Source: Streptomyces sp. NBC_01775 (GTDB taxonomy: Bacteria > Actinomycetota > Actinomycetes > Streptomycetales > Streptomycetaceae). Taken from it: a DNA stretch of 64,000 nt. The DNA lies in assembly GCF_035917675.1 (NCBI RefSeq), contig NZ_CP109104.1:8370001-8434000 (forward strand). The letters are read 5' to 3'. How positions within the stretch are numbered: the stretch's first letter is position 1; each line of letters opens with the position of its first letter. The notes under the pieces are model-generated. The model saw only the letters and a program-made list of their open reading frames with translations. It was not told where the DNA came from and ran no database searches. Positions 1 to 10,321 of this stretch are shown here, piece after piece. Position numbers and translations under genes: made by a program.

Positions 1-26
1 GAGTACTCACTCCGTATTCTCGTCGT

Positions 27-701
27 ATGACCGACTCTCCTGGACGCCGGCGTGCGCCGGCCATGAACGCTGATCAGCGGCGGGCGATGATCGTGACGGC
101 CGCCCTCCCCCTCGTCGTCGAATACGGCGCCGCGGTGACGACCGCGAAGATCGCGCGGGCGGCCGGGATAGGGGAGGGGACGATCTTCCGGGTGTTCCCC
201 GACAAGGACGCCGTGCTGGCCGCCTGCATGGAGGAGGCGGTGCGGCCCGACGACACCGTCACGCATCTGGAGGCGGTCTCCCTGGAACAGCCGCTCGCGG
301 ACCGACTGGTCGAGGCCGCGGAGGTGATGCGGGGTCATATGAACCGGATAGGGGAGGTGGCCGGGGCGCTCGCCTCCGTGGGGAAGCTGCGGCGGCCCGA
401 GCCGGACGGTGAGGGGAAGTTGCCCGACCGGGAGGCGGGGCTGGCCGGGCCCCGGACCGCGCTGGCCGCGCTGCTCCAGCCCGACGAGGCGGCGCTGCGC
501 CTCGCCCCGGAGCGGTTCGCCGACGCCTTCCAGCTCCTGCTGATGACCGCCGGCCGCGCGGGAGCCCCCGACCCGCTGAGCACCGAAGAGCTGGTCGACC
601 TCTTCCTGCACGGCGCGCTGGCCGGAGCGGGCGCGCCGACCGGAGCGGGCACGGAGGCGGGCCGGACGGGCGTGGGAGTCGGCCCGGAGCAGAGCTCGTG
701 A
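27..701 (+). CDS. TetR/AcrR family transcriptional regulator
   Basis: A 224-residue protein with an N-terminal TetR DNA-binding domain. The helix-turn-helix lies at about residues 37-63 (TTAKIARAAGIGEGTIFRVF followed by DKDAV), and the rest is a variable helical ligand-binding domain ending in an Ala/Gly-rich tail. The stop overlaps the GTG start of the downstream MFS exporter gene (GTGA), so the two are translationally coupled. By analogy with TetR-exporter pairs it probably represses that exporter in response to a small hydrophobic ligand. An internal ATG at 63 (MNADQRR) lies closer to the conserved domain and could be the real start. The family is certain; the ligand cannot be deduced. Confidence 0.9.
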   Translation: MTDSPGRRRAPAMNADQRRAMIVTAALPLVVEYGAAVTTAKIARAAGIGEGTIFRVFPDKDAVLAACMEEAVRPDDTVTHLEAVSLEQPLADRLVEAAEVMRGHMNRIGEVAGALASVGKLRRPEPDGEGKLPDREAGLAGPRTALAALLQPDEAALRLAPERFADAFQLLLMTAGRAGAPDPLSTEELVDLFLHGALAGAGAPTGAGTEAGRTGVGVGPEQSS

Positions 702-2207
702 CGGTCGAGGCCGCAGTCGACCCGTACGACGTACTCACCCCGCGGCGCCGGAAGTTGGTGACCTTCGCGCTGCTCGGCTGCGCCTTCCTCGCGATGCTCG
801 ACGGCACCGTGGTGGGCACGGCGCTGCCCCGCATCGGCCGAGCAGCTCGGCACCGGCTCCGGCTGGTATGTCTGGCTGGTCACCGCCTACCTGCTGACCT
901 CTTCGGTGAGCGTCCCGGTCTACGGCCGCTTCTCGGACCTGTACGGACGCCGCAGACTGCTGCTGGGCGGACTGGGCCTGTTCCTGGCCGGCTCGCTCGT
1001 ATGCGGCGCCGCGGCGTCCATGCCCGCGCTCATCACTGCCCGTGCGGTGCAGGGGCTGGGCGCGGGAGCGCTGCTGACCCTCGGCATGGCGCTGATCCGC
1101 GACCTCTACCCGCCGGATCGCACCGAAGGCCTGTTACGGATGCAGACGGTGCTGGCCACGATGATGGTCCTCGGCATGGTCGGCGGGCCCCTCGTCGGCG
1201 GGCTGCTCACCGACCACGCGGACTGGCGCTGGGCGTTCTGGATCAACCTGCCCGTCGGCCTGACGGCAGCAGCCGTCCTGCGGGCCGCCCTCCCCGACCG
1301 GCGGCCCTCCGGCGCACCCACCGGACAACTGGACGTGGCCGGGATCCTGTTACTGACGGGCGGGCTCTCGCTCACCCTCGTCGGGCTCAGCCTCAAGGGG
1401 AACGCTGCCGGCGCGCACCCGGTCGGCTGGACCGACCCGTCCGTCGCCGGGAGCCTGCTGGCGGGGCTGGCGCTGCTCGCCGCGCTGATACCCGTCGAAC
1501 GGCGCGCCGCCCTCCCCGTGCTGCCCCTGCGCCTGTACCGGCACCGTGCCTACGGCACCCTGCTGACCGCCGGATTCTTCTTCCAGGTGGCCGCGCTGCC
1601 CGTCGGGATCCTCCTGCCGCTCTACTTCCAGTACGTGCGCGGGCATTCGGCCACCGTCTCCGGGCTGCTGCTCCTGCCGCTGCTCGCCGGGATGGCGGTG
1701 GGCAACAGAGCCACGGCCGCCGCCGTGCTCCGCAGCGGGCGCACGAAGCCCCCGTTGGTGGCCGGGGCCGGGCTGCTCACGGCAGGCACCGCTGCCTTCT
1801 TCGCCCTGGACGCGGCGACGCCGCCCGCGCTCACCGGCCTGTGGCTGCTCCTCGCAGGGCTCGGCACCGGACCGGCCATGGGAGGTATCACCATCGCCAC
1901 CCAGAACAGCGTGCCCCGCGCCGACATGGGAACCGCGACCGCGGGCGCCGCTCTCACCAAGCAGATCGGCGGCGCCTTCGGACTGGCCGTTGCCCAGACC
2001 CTGTCAGGCCGCGGCATGGCGCCGCACCCCGGCAGCGGAGTCCCGGCCGGCGCCGCCGCCATCGGCTCCACCGTGGCCTGGACCGGCGGCACCGCGGGCC
2101 TGCTCGCCCTCGCCGTACTCCTCGCCGGACGGGACGTCCGGATTCCGGGGCGCGGCGGACGTACGGCGGCCCGGGGCGGGCGGACCACCCCGGCCGAGCG
2201 GAGGTGA
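698..2207 (+). pseudogene. DHA2-type MFS multidrug transporter, frameshifted near codon 46
   Basis: Reading from GTG 698 gives a normal MFS start (LLGCAFLAMLDGTVVGTALP). The frame is lost just after 'ALPRI', at about 833-838. The homologous continuation (EQLGTGSGWYVWLVTAYLL, then the motif-A-like GRFSDLYGRRRLL) runs in another frame to the stop at 2207. The change fits loss of two bases from an ancestral Ile-Val-Ala-Glu-Gln stretch. Apart from this the protein would be about 503 residues with the 14 helices of QacA/EmrB-type proton-driven exporters. Two in-frame TTA codons (1134 and 1350) would make translation depend on bldA in Streptomyces. The gene is coupled to the TetR gene. A sequencing error is possible; otherwise the exporter is inactive unless translation restarts at GTG 906. 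Confidence 0.75.
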
Positions 2208-2249
2208 CGGCCGCGCGTGGTGTCGGTGCCTTCTGTTAAGACTGAGGCT

Positions 2250-4409
2250 GTGAGCAGGGACGACGAGCAGGGCGAGCAGGCGGAGGTGCGGCAGCCGCCC
2301 GAGCAGCTCGCGCTCATCCGGGAGACCGTGCGGGAGCGCAAGGCCCCCAAGGCGAAGCCCCGCACCTGGCGCGGGGCCGACATGGCGGCCAGGCTGCCGG
2401 TGGCGAGAGTGCTGGTCGACAAGGGTCTGGTCCATCTCGACCGCTATTTCGACTACGCGGTACCCGCCGCCATGGACGAGGAGGCCCAACCCGGGGTGCG
2501 GGTGCGGGTGCGCTTCGGCGCGGGGGAGCGGGAGGGGCGCCGCGAGGGGGGCGGGCTGATCAACGGTTTCATCGTCGAGCGCCGCGCCGACACCGACTTC
2601 ACCGGACGGCTCGCCCCCCTCGCCCAGGTCCTCTCACCCGAGCCGGTCCTCACTCCCGAGCTGCTCCAGCTGTGCCGCTCGGTGGCCGACCGGTACGCCG
2701 GATCGCTCGCCGACGTCGTCCAGCTCGCCGTCCCCCCGCGCCGGGCCAAGCCCGAGAAGCAGCCCTCGCCGCGGCGTCCCCCCGCGCCGAGCGCCCCGGC
2801 ACCCGGCGGCTGGGCCCGCTATCCGCAAGGGCCCGCCTTCCTCCAGGCGCTCGCCGACAAGAGCGCGCCCCGCGCGGTGTGGACCGCGCTGCCGGGCCCC
2901 GGCAGCTGGGCCGACGAGCTGGCCCGCGCCATGGCCACCACCCTCGCGGCGGGGCGCGGCGCCCTCGCCGTGCTGCCCGACGGCAAGGCCGCGGCGCGGG
3001 TGGACGCGGCGCTCACCGCACTGGTCGGCGAGGGCCGGCACGTCCTGCTCACCGCCGAGGCGGGCCCCGAGCCGCGCTACCGCCGCTGGCTGGCGGTCAG
3101 CCGGGGGGCGGTGCGCGCCGTCATCGGGACGCGCGCGGCGATGTTCGCGCCGGTGCGGCGCCTCGGTCTCGCCGCCATCTGGGAGGACGGCGACGCCAGC
3201 CACAGCGAGGATCGCGCCCCCCACCCGCACGCCCGCGAGGTGCTGCTCCAGCGCGCCGTCACCGAGCGGGCCGCGTTCCTGCTCGGCGCGCACGGCTGCA
3301 CGGTGGAGGCCGCGCAGCTCGTGGAGTCGGGGTTCGCCCTCCCACTGGCCGCCGACCGGGAGACGGTGCGCGCCGTCATGCCCCGGGTCCGCAGCGCGGC
3401 GGAGGGCGACGAGGCGCGGGATCCGGCGGCCCGCAGCGCCCGGCTGCCCAGCCTCGCCTGGCGCACCGCGCGCGACGCACTGGAGCGCGGACCGGTGCTG
3501 GTACAGGTGCCCCGCCGTGGCTACGTGCCCCGGCTGGTGTGCGAGCGGTGCCGGGAGCCCGCGCGCTGTACCCACTGCGCGGGCCCGCTGGAGGCGGCAG
3601 GCGAGGGCATGGCGCTGCGGTGCGGATGGTGCGCCCGCGAAACCCCGGCCTGGCACTGCCCCATGTGCGGGGGAAACCGGCTGCGGGGCAGTGTGTTCGG
3701 TGCGCGGCGTACGGCGGAGGAGCTGGGCCGGGCCTTCCCCACGGTGCCGGTCCGCACCTCGGGGGGCGAGCACGTGCTGGAGTCCGTGCCGGGCCGCCCC
3801 TCGCTGGTCGTGGCCACCCCGGGCGCCGAGCCCGTCCCCGAGGGCCGGGAGGGGTACGCCGCCGCGCTGCTGCTGGACGGCTGGGCGCTGCTCGGCCGTC
3901 CCGACCTGCGCGCGGGCGAGGAGGCGCTCCGCCGGTGGATGGGCGCGGCCTCCCTGGTCCGGTCCCAGGGCGAGGGCGGCAGCGTGATCGTCGTCGCGGA
4001 CGAGACGATGCGCCCGGTGCAGGCCCTCGTCCGCTGGGACCCCGCGGGGCACGCGATGCGGGAGCTGGCCGAGCGGGCGGAGCTGGGCTTTCCGCCCGTC
4101 TCCCGGATGGCGGCGGTCACCGGCCCTCCGGAGGCCGTGGCCGCGCTGATCGCGGCGGCGCGGGAGACGGGACTGCCCGAGCACGCCCAGGTGTTGGGGC
4201 CCGTCCCGCTCCCCGTTCTGGAGCCGGGGCGGCCCCGGGGTCCCGGCGATCCGCCGCCCGGGGAGCTGTGGGAGCGCGCGCTCGTGCGGGTGCCGCGCGG
4301 CAGCGGAGCCGCGCTCGCCGCCACGCTGAAGACCGCCCAGGTGGGACGGTTGACCCGGCGCGAGGGTCCGGTGGCCCACATCCGCGTCGACCCGCTGGAC
4401 ATCGGCTGA
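2250..4409 (+). CDS. priA: Primosomal protein N' (PriA), ATPase-degenerate actinobacterial type
   Basis: About 719 residues. The N-terminal 3'-DNA-binding domain (ARVLVDKGLVHLDRYFDYAV) and the zinc-binding region are clear. The latter has eight cysteines in four CxxC-like pairs between about 3540 and 3680 (CERC, CTHC, CGWC, CPMC). The helicase Walker A sequence found in proteobacterial PriA is missing (ALPGPGSW in its place), and the usual DEEH box reads WEDGD, so ATP-driven unwinding is unlikely. Actinobacterial PriA proteins are known to be degenerate in this way, leaving a DNA-binding and primosome-loading role at stalled forks. In-frame GTG codons at 2217 and 2220 are alternative starts. 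GTG 2250 (MSRDDEQ) was preferred for length, not for a clear ribosome site. Confidence 0.88.
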   Translation: MSRDDEQGEQAEVRQPPEQLALIRETVRERKAPKAKPRTWRGADMAARLPVARVLVDKGLVHLDRYFDYAVPAAMDEEAQPGVRVRVRFGAGEREGRREGGGLINGFIVERRADTDFTGRLAPLAQVLSPEPVLTPELLQLCRSVADRYAGSLADVVQLAVPPRRAKPEKQPSPRRPPAPSAPAPGGWARYPQGPAFLQALADKSAPRAVWTALPGPGSWADELARAMATTLAAGRGALAVLPDGKAAARVDAALTALVGEGRHVLLTAEAGPEPRYRRWLAVSRGAVRAVIGTRAAMFAPVRRLGLAAIWEDGDASHSEDRAPHPHAREVLLQRAVTERAAFLLGAHGCTVEAAQLVESGFALPLAADRETVRAVMPRVRSAAEGDEARDPAARSARLPSLAWRTARDALERGPVLVQVPRRGYVPRLVCERCREPARCTHCAGPLEAAGEGMALRCGWCARETPAWHCPMCGGNRLRGSVFGARRTAEELGRAFPTVPVRTSGGEHVLESVPGRPSLVVATPGAEPVPEGREGYAAALLLDGWALLGRPDLRAGEEALRRWMGAASLVRSQGEGGSVIVVADETMRPVQALVRWDPAGHAMRELAERAELGFPPVSRMAAVTGPPEAVAALIAAARETGLPEHAQVLGPVPLPVLEPGRPRGPGDPPPGELWERALVRVPRGSGAALAATLKTAQVGRLTRREGPVAHIRVDPLDIG

Positions 4410-4485
4410 GCGGACGATGGGGCCCCGGTGGCAGACGATGTGCCCCGGCGGCGCAGGAAGGCGGCGCGGAATTCCGAACAGGAAA

Positions 4486-4511
4486 CTGCCCGGTGCCGGG
4501 GCACCGGGCAG
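4486..4511. terminator. Hairpin between convergent priA and the downstream minus-strand gene
   Basis: Perfect 12-bp arms (CTGCCCGGTGCC / GGCACCGGGCAG) flank a 2-base loop, 77 bases past the priA stop. It is a GC-rich stem without a T tract, as is common in Streptomyces. It could act in both directions between convergent genes. Confidence 0.6.
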
Positions 4512-4649
4512 CGGGAGGACGGCGGTTGGCCGTCTGGCGGGAGGCCGGGCAGTCCGCTCCGTGCGGGGAGTCGCGCGGAGGCCCGCGGCTGTCGTCGAGC
4601 GGGGGTGCGCGGCCGTCGCGGAAAGGCGGGGAGGGGGGAAGGGGCTCGT

Positions 4650-5318
<669 letters not shown>

Positions 5319-5377
5319 TTATTGCGGAAAAGTTGTGACGAACGGGGCCACTGAGCACGCTGAGTGGTGCCCGATTC

Positions 5378-5395
5378 GGTCAATCTGACTTGACC
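5378..5395. promoter_or_regulatory. Inverted repeat GGTCAA-N6-TTGACC
   Basis: A perfect 6-bp inverted repeat with a 6-base spacer, placed 110 bases upstream of the minus-strand helix-turn-helix gene and 343 bases upstream of fmt. The right arm also resembles a -35 TTGAC element. It could be a regulator-binding site for either divergent gene; this is inferred from symmetry alone. Confidence 0.35.
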
Positions 5396-5554
5396 AACGC
5401 CATAACGGTCGCTCTGGTCACGCTGCGGGGGCGCGGAGAACGTGTGAGCAGGGCGCGCGGACGCCCGCACGCCCCCTCGGGCGGGAGCGCCGCGCTGACC
5501 GTAAACTGGACCGTCTTTCGACGAACGGCGCTCCGCCGCCGTTCCGTCCGCTTC

Positions 5555-5705
5555 CCGCCACCTACGTCCCCGTTTCGCGCCGCCTACGTTCCCGTTTTCC
5601 GCCGCCTCCATTCCCGATTCCCGTCGCCTACGTCCCTGTTCGCCGTCAGCTGCGTCCCTGGTTTTCAGCAACCCGTCAGCTGTGTCCCCGTTGTCCGCCA
5701 CGTCG
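5555..5705. repeat. Degenerate ~22-bp tandem array in the fmt leader
   Basis: About six diverged copies of a 21-27-base unit with the core CGCC(T/A)CGTCCC(C/T)GTT (examples: CGCCGCCTACGTTCCCGTTTTC and CGTCGCCTACGTCCCTGTTCG). The array is pyrimidine-rich on the plus strand and ends about 30 bases before the fmt start. Together with the inverted repeat it explains most of the 470-base gap from 5268 to 5737. Confidence 0.6.
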
Positions 5706-5737
5706 CCCGCCCGCGTGTGAGAGGTAGTTCGCCACCG

Positions 5738-6697
5738 ATGAGGCTCGTCTTCGCCGGCACCCCCGAGGTCGCCGTACCCGCCCTCGACACCCTGATCGCC
5801 TCGGAGCGGCACGAGGTCGCCGCCGTGATCACCCGGCCCGACGCGCGTGCCGGGCGCGGCCGTCACCTGGTGCCCAGCCCCGTCGCGCAGCGCGCCGAGG
5901 AGGAGGGGATCGAGGTGCTCAAGCCCAAGCGGCCCAAGGACGAGGACTTCCTGGCCCGGCTGCGGGAGATCGGCCCCGACTGCTGCCCCGTCGTCGCCTA
6001 CGGCGCGCTGCTGCCGCGCGTCGCGCTCGACGTACCGGTCAGGGGCTGGGTCAACCTGCACTTCTCGCTGCTGCCCGCGTGGCGCGGAGCCGCGCCCGTG
6101 CAGCACGCGCTGCTCGCCGGGGACGAGGTGAGCGGCGCCTCCACCTTCCTCATCGAGGAAGGGCTCGACTCGGGCCCGGTCTACGGCGTGGTCACCGAGG
6201 AGGTGCGCCGCACCGACACCAGCGGCGACCTGCTCACCCGGCTCGCCTTCGCCGGGGCGGGGCTGCTGGCGGCGACCATGGACGGCATCGAGGACGGCAC
6301 CCTGACGGCCGTACCGCAGCCCGAGGAGGGCATCTCCCTCGCGCCCAAGATCACCGTCGAGGACGCCAGGATCGACTGGACGGCGCCGGCGTTGCGTATC
6401 GACCGGCTGGTGCGGGCCTGTACGCCGGCGCCCGGCGCTTGGACGGTCTTCCGTGACGAGCGGCTCAAGGTGCGCTCCGTCGCCCTCACCGAGGGCCCCG
6501 CGAGTTCCGGGGGCCCGGGAACGGAAGGGCTCGCGCCCGGTGAGCTGAGGGTCGGCAAGAACTCCGTCCATGTCGGGACCGGTTCGCAGCCCGTCGAACT
6601 GGACTGGGTACAGGCGCAGGGCAAGAAGCCCATGCGGGCCGCGGACTGGGCCCGCGGCTCGCGCATCGTGGAGGGCGAGCTGCTGGGCGGCGCCTGA
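5738..6697 (+). CDS. fmt: Methionyl-tRNA formyltransferase
   Basis: Transfers a formyl group from 10-formyl-tetrahydrofolate to Met-tRNA(fMet) for translation initiation in the cytosol. The 319-residue protein begins [19 protein letters not shown], the standard N-terminus of the family. It carries the catalytic segment [17 protein letters not shown] with the conserved Asn and His, followed by the GLDSGPV segment with the conserved Asp, and ends in the OB-like C-terminal tRNA-binding domain. The open frame extends upstream to 5390, but only the ATG at 5738 gives the family length. The adjacent rsmB is a usual partner in actinobacteria. Confidence 0.96.
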   Translation: MRLVFAGTPEVAVPALDTLIASERHEVAAVITRPDARAGRGRHLVPSPVAQRAEEEGIEVLKPKRPKDEDFLARLREIGPDCCPVVAYGALLPRVALDVPVRGWVNLHFSLLPAWRGAAPVQHALLAGDEVSGASTFLIEEGLDSGPVYGVVTEEVRRTDTSGDLLTRLAFAGAGLLAATMDGIEDGTLTAVPQPEEGISLAPKITVEDARIDWTAPALRIDRLVRACTPAPGAWTVFRDERLKVRSVALTEGPASSGGPGTEGLAPGELRVGKNSVHVGTGSQPVELDWVQAQGKKPMRAADWARGSRIVEGELLGGA

Positions 6698-6872
6698 TCG
6701 ACGCCGGGTGGTGCCTGATCGCCCCCCGACATCGTCGCCACCCCTGGCGTCCCTGGGTTCGGCACCGCGGTCACGTCGTCCGTGGATCCCGCCCTCGCGG
6801 CGGGAAGAGAGGAACGGGCGGCGACGTAGGGTGGGGGGCTCAACCCCCTTATTCTCCGGAGCACCTTCAGAC

Positions 6873-8324
6873 GTGAGTACCCGTCCCCACCAGGGCGCGA
6901 AGCCCTCCCGCGGCAAGCCCCACCGGCGCCCCCGCAAGGACCCCGTCCGCATTCTCGCCTTCGAGGCGCTGCGCGCCGTGGACGAGCGGGACGCCTACGC
7001 CAACCTCGTCCTGCCTCCCATGCTGCGCAAGGCGCGGGAGAAGGCGCCGGAGGAAGGCGGCATCGACGCGCGGGACGCGGCGCTCGCCACCGAACTGGTC
7101 TACGGCACGCTGCGCCGGCAGGGGACCTACGACGCGGTCATCGCCGAGTGCGTGGACCGGTCCCTGCGCGAGGTGGACCCGCCGGTGCTGGACGTGCTCT
7201 CGCTCGGCGCCCACCAGCTGCTCGGCACCCGCATCCCCGGGCACGCGGCGGTCAGCGCGACGGTCGAGCTGGCCCGGGTGGTGCTGGGGGACGGCCGGGC
7301 GAAGTTCGTCAACGCCGTGCTGCGCAAGATCTCGGCCGACGACCTCGACGGCTGGCTGGACCGGATCACGCCGTCCTACGAGGAGGACGCCGAAGAACAC
7401 CTGGCGCTGCGCCACGCGCACCCCCGGTGGGTCGTCTCCGCCCTCTGGGACGCGCTCGGCGGCCCTCGTCAGGGCATCACCGAGCTGCTGGAGGCCGACA
7501 ACGAGCGCCCCGAGGTCACCCTCGTGGCCCGCCCCGGCCGCGCCACCACCGAGGAGCTGCTGACCGACGAGACGCTGCCCGGCCGCTGGTCGCCGTACGC
7601 CGTACGGATGGCCGAGGGCGGCGAGCCGGGTGCCCTGGACGCCGTACGCGAGGGCAGGGCGGGGGTGCAGGACGAGGGCAGCCAGCTCGTGGCGCTCGCG
7701 CTGGCCAACGCGCCCGTCGAGGGGGCCGACACCCGCTGGCTCGACACCTGTGCCGGCCCGGGAGGCAAGGCCGCGCTCCTCGGCGCGCTGGCCGCCGAGC
7801 GGGGTGCCTCGCTGGTGGCGGCCGAGAAGCAGCCGCACCGCGCCCGGCTGGTGGCCCGCAGCCTGGAGGGCAACCCCGGCCCCTGGACGGTCGTCACCGC
7901 CGACGGCACCCGGCCGGCGTGGCGGCCCGGGAGCTTCGACCGGGTCCTCGTCGATGTGCCCTGCACCGGACTCGGGGCCCTGCGGCGCAGGCCCGAGGCG
8001 CGCTGGCGGCGCAGGCCGGAGGATCTGGAGGGCTTCGCTCCGCTCCAGCGCGGGCTGCTGGGCCAGGCGCTGGAGGCGGCCCGCGTCGGGGGTGTCGTCG
8101 CGTATGTGACCTGCTCCCCGCACCCGGCCGAGACCCGCGCCGTGGTCGACGACGTCCTCAAAGCCCTCGCCAAGGAGCCGGGCGGCACGGCCGCCGAGCT
8201 GACCGACGCGCGTCCCCTGCTGCCGGACGTCCCCGCGCTCGGCGAGGGGCCCGACATCCAGCTCTGGCCGCATCTGCACGGTACCGACGCGATGTACCTC
8301 GCGCTCCTGCGCCGTACCGCGTGA
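6873..8324 (+). CDS. rsmB: 16S rRNA (cytosine-967-C5)-methyltransferase RsmB
   Basis: A 483-residue two-domain protein. Residues 25-160 form a NusB-like RNA-binding domain, and the C-terminal half is a Rossmann-type methyltransferase with the SAM loop DTCAGPGGKAALL. The two m5C-methyltransferase cysteines are visible: Cys364 in the motif IV VPCTGLG, and Cys414 in the motif VI TCSPHP, the nucleophile in the E. coli enzyme. The expected product methylates C967 of 16S rRNA. The GTG at 6873 was chosen because the residues before it are unlike the family. It follows fmt by 175 bases and precedes rpe by 33. Confidence 0.95.
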   Translation: MSTRPHQGAKPSRGKPHRRPRKDPVRILAFEALRAVDERDAYANLVLPPMLRKAREKAPEEGGIDARDAALATELVYGTLRRQGTYDAVIAECVDRSLREVDPPVLDVLSLGAHQLLGTRIPGHAAVSATVELARVVLGDGRAKFVNAVLRKISADDLDGWLDRITPSYEEDAEEHLALRHAHPRWVVSALWDALGGPRQGITELLEADNERPEVTLVARPGRATTEELLTDETLPGRWSPYAVRMAEGGEPGALDAVREGRAGVQDEGSQLVALALANAPVEGADTRWLDTCAGPGGKAALLGALAAERGASLVAAEKQPHRARLVARSLEGNPGPWTVVTADGTRPAWRPGSFDRVLVDVPCTGLGALRRRPEARWRRRPEDLEGFAPLQRGLLGQALEAARVGGVVAYVTCSPHPAETRAVVDDVLKALAKEPGGTAAELTDARPLLPDVPALGEGPDIQLWPHLHGTDAMYLALLRRTA

Positions 8325-8357
8325 TCATCCCGAACGCCCACACGGAATACTGGAGTC

Positions 8358-9041
8358 ATGGCTCAGATCAACCCCAGCATCCTGTCCGCCGACTTCGCGC
8401 GCCTCGCCGAGGAGGCGGAGCGCGTCGGAGGCACTGACGGCGCCGACTGGCTCCATGTCGACGTGATGGACAACCACTTCGTACCCAACCTCACCCTGGG
8501 CACTCCCGTCGTCGAGTCGCTGCGCAAGGCGACGGACACCCCGCTGGACTGCCATTTGATGATCGAGGAGCCCGACCGCTGGGCCCCCGCCTACATCGAG
8601 GCGGGCGCCGGATCCGTCACCTTCCACGCGGAGGCCGCCGCGGCTCCCGTGCGGCTGGCCCGTGAGATCAGGGCCAAGGGCGCCAGGGCCTCCATGGCGC
8701 TCAAGCCCGCCACCCCCGTCGAGCCGTACGAGGACCTGCTGCCCGAGTTGGACATGCTGCTGGTCATGACGGTGGAGCCGGGCTTCGGCGGACAGGCGTT
8801 CCTCGACATCATGCTGCCGAAGATCCGCCGGGCGCGGCGGCTCATCGAGAAGCACGGTCTTCAGATGTGGCTCCAGGTCGACGGCGGGGTCTCCGCCTCC
8901 ACCATCGAGCGCTGTGCCGAGGCCGGCGCCGATGTGTTCGTGGCGGGATCCGCGGTCTACAGCGCCGAGGACCCGGCGGCGGCCGTACGGGCGCTGCGCG
9001 CGCAGGCCCAGGTCGCGGCCGGCGGGGGCCGCGCCGGCTGA
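8358..9041 (+). CDS. rpe: Ribulose-phosphate 3-epimerase
   Basis: A 227-residue TIM-barrel enzyme that interconverts D-ribulose 5-phosphate and D-xylulose 5-phosphate in the pentose phosphate pathway. Signature segments are [12 protein letters not shown], the metal-binding [14 protein letters not shown], the H of [11 protein letters not shown], and TVEPGFGGQ followed by VDGGV near the C-terminus, which provides the second metal Asp and the phosphate loop. It lies 33 bases after rsmB in the same direction, so it is probably cotranscribed. Confidence 0.97.
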   Translation: MAQINPSILSADFARLAEEAERVGGTDGADWLHVDVMDNHFVPNLTLGTPVVESLRKATDTPLDCHLMIEEPDRWAPAYIEAGAGSVTFHAEAAAAPVRLAREIRAKGARASMALKPATPVEPYEDLLPELDMLLVMTVEPGFGGQAFLDIMLPKIRRARRLIEKHGLQMWLQVDGGVSASTIERCAEAGADVFVAGSAVYSAEDPAAAVRALRAQAQVAAGGGRAG

Positions 9042-9148
9042 GGCCGGGGGCCGGGAGCTGATGAGCACGGCCCGGTACGGCGGCGGATCTGCAAGGATGA
9101 ACGCGCGGCGCGAACGTGCCAACAGCGCGGAAACAGCAAGACAGTGAG

Positions 9149-10180
9149 GTGAGTGCGGTGTCGTCGGGGCGAGCCACGCGAATGGGACCCGCCGAACTCA
9201 TGCAGGCTGCGGCGATGGCCCGCCGCTTCTATCTGGAAGGCAAGTCCAAGATCCAGATCGCCGATGAGTTCGGAGTCAGCCGCTTCAAGGTCGCCCGCGT
9301 TCTGGAGACCGCGCTGGAGCGCGACCTGGTACGCATCGAGATCCGGGTTCCCGCCGAGCTGGATGCCGACCGCTCCGACGCGCTGCGGGCCCGCTTCGGG
9401 CTGCGGCACGCGGTCGTCGTCGAGTCGCCCACCGAAGCCGTCGACGACGCGGCCGACCCGGAGAACCTGGGCGAGGTGGCCGCCGACCTGCTCGGCGAGC
9501 TGGTCACCGACGGCGATGTGCTGGGCCTCGCCTGGGGCCGCTCCACCATCCACATGGCCACCGCGCTCCGCCAGCTGCCCCCCTGCACCGTCGTACAGCT
9601 GACCGGGGTCTACGACGCGGGAACGGCCGACCGCGGCTCCGTGGAGGCCGTACGCCGCGCCGCCGAGGTCGCCGGGGGAGAGGCGCACCCCATCTACGCG
9701 CCCATGCTGCTGCCCGACAGCTCCACCGCCGCCGCGCTGCGCAGCCAGACCGGCATCGCCCGCGCCTTCGAGTACTTCGACAAGGTCACCGTCGCCGCCG
9801 TGTCCATCGGCTCCTGGGAGCCAGGTATCTCCACCGTCCACGACATGCTCAGCGCCGAGGAGCGCGACCACTACTCCTCGCTGGGCGTGGCCGCCGAGAT
9901 GTCTGCCCACTTGTTCGACGCGCGCGGGCGGCGCATCGGCAGGGACCTGGGCGAGCGCTGCATCACCGTCGAGGCCGAGCGGCTGCGCCGGGTCCCCGAG
10001 GTCGTCGCGATCGCGGGGGGCCACCGCAAGGGCGTCGCCATCGCCGCCGTCCTGCGCTCGGGCCTGGTCACCAGCCTGGTCACCGACACCGCAGCCGCCG
10101 ACTGGCTGCTCAGCGAGGAAGAACCGGGTCCCCGTCCGGCGTTGGAGCGTACGGACCCGGACAGCACGGCCGCTTCGTAG
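9149..10180 (+). CDS. SorC/DeoR-family sugar-binding transcriptional regulator
   Basis: About 343 residues. The N-terminal helix-turn-helix (ARRFYLEGKSKIQIADEFGV, then SRFKVARVLETAL) is joined to a SorC-type C-terminal domain of the phosphosugar-isomerase fold, with the typical GLAWGRST and TGVYDAG segments. Such proteins sense phosphorylated sugars. Its place directly behind rpe suggests that it reads a pentose phosphate or related metabolite, which is an inference. A purine-rich site just upstream supports GTG 9149; GTG 9116 is an alternative in the same frame. Confidence 0.9.
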   Translation: MSAVSSGRATRMGPAELMQAAAMARRFYLEGKSKIQIADEFGVSRFKVARVLETALERDLVRIEIRVPAELDADRSDALRARFGLRHAVVVESPTEAVDDAADPENLGEVAADLLGELVTDGDVLGLAWGRSTIHMATALRQLPPCTVVQLTGVYDAGTADRGSVEAVRRAAEVAGGEAHPIYAPMLLPDSSTAAALRSQTGIARAFEYFDKVTVAAVSIGSWEPGISTVHDMLSAEERDHYSSLGVAAEMSAHLFDARGRRIGRDLGERCITVEAERLRRVPEVVAIAGGHRKGVAIAAVLRSGLVTSLVTDTAAADWLLSEEEPGPRPALERTDPDSTAAS

Positions 10181-10216
10181 CCGCTCCGGCCCCCCGCGCG
10201 TGATGCGCGGAGCGGC
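10180..10216 (+). terminator. Hairpin after the SorC-type regulator gene
   Basis: Outer arms GCCGCTCC / GGAGCGGC enclose an inner GCGC-GTGAT-GCGC stem. It begins at the last base of the stop codon, which fits a GC-rich factor-independent terminator without a T run. Confidence 0.5.
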
Positions 10217-10321
10217 CGTCGGCCGGGTGCGGACAGCTGTGCGGAAAACGCTACGATCTGTCCGGTCCCGGCCACACACGGCCGGTCCGCTTACACGTCC
10301 GAGGAGGGCAGGCAGCACGCC

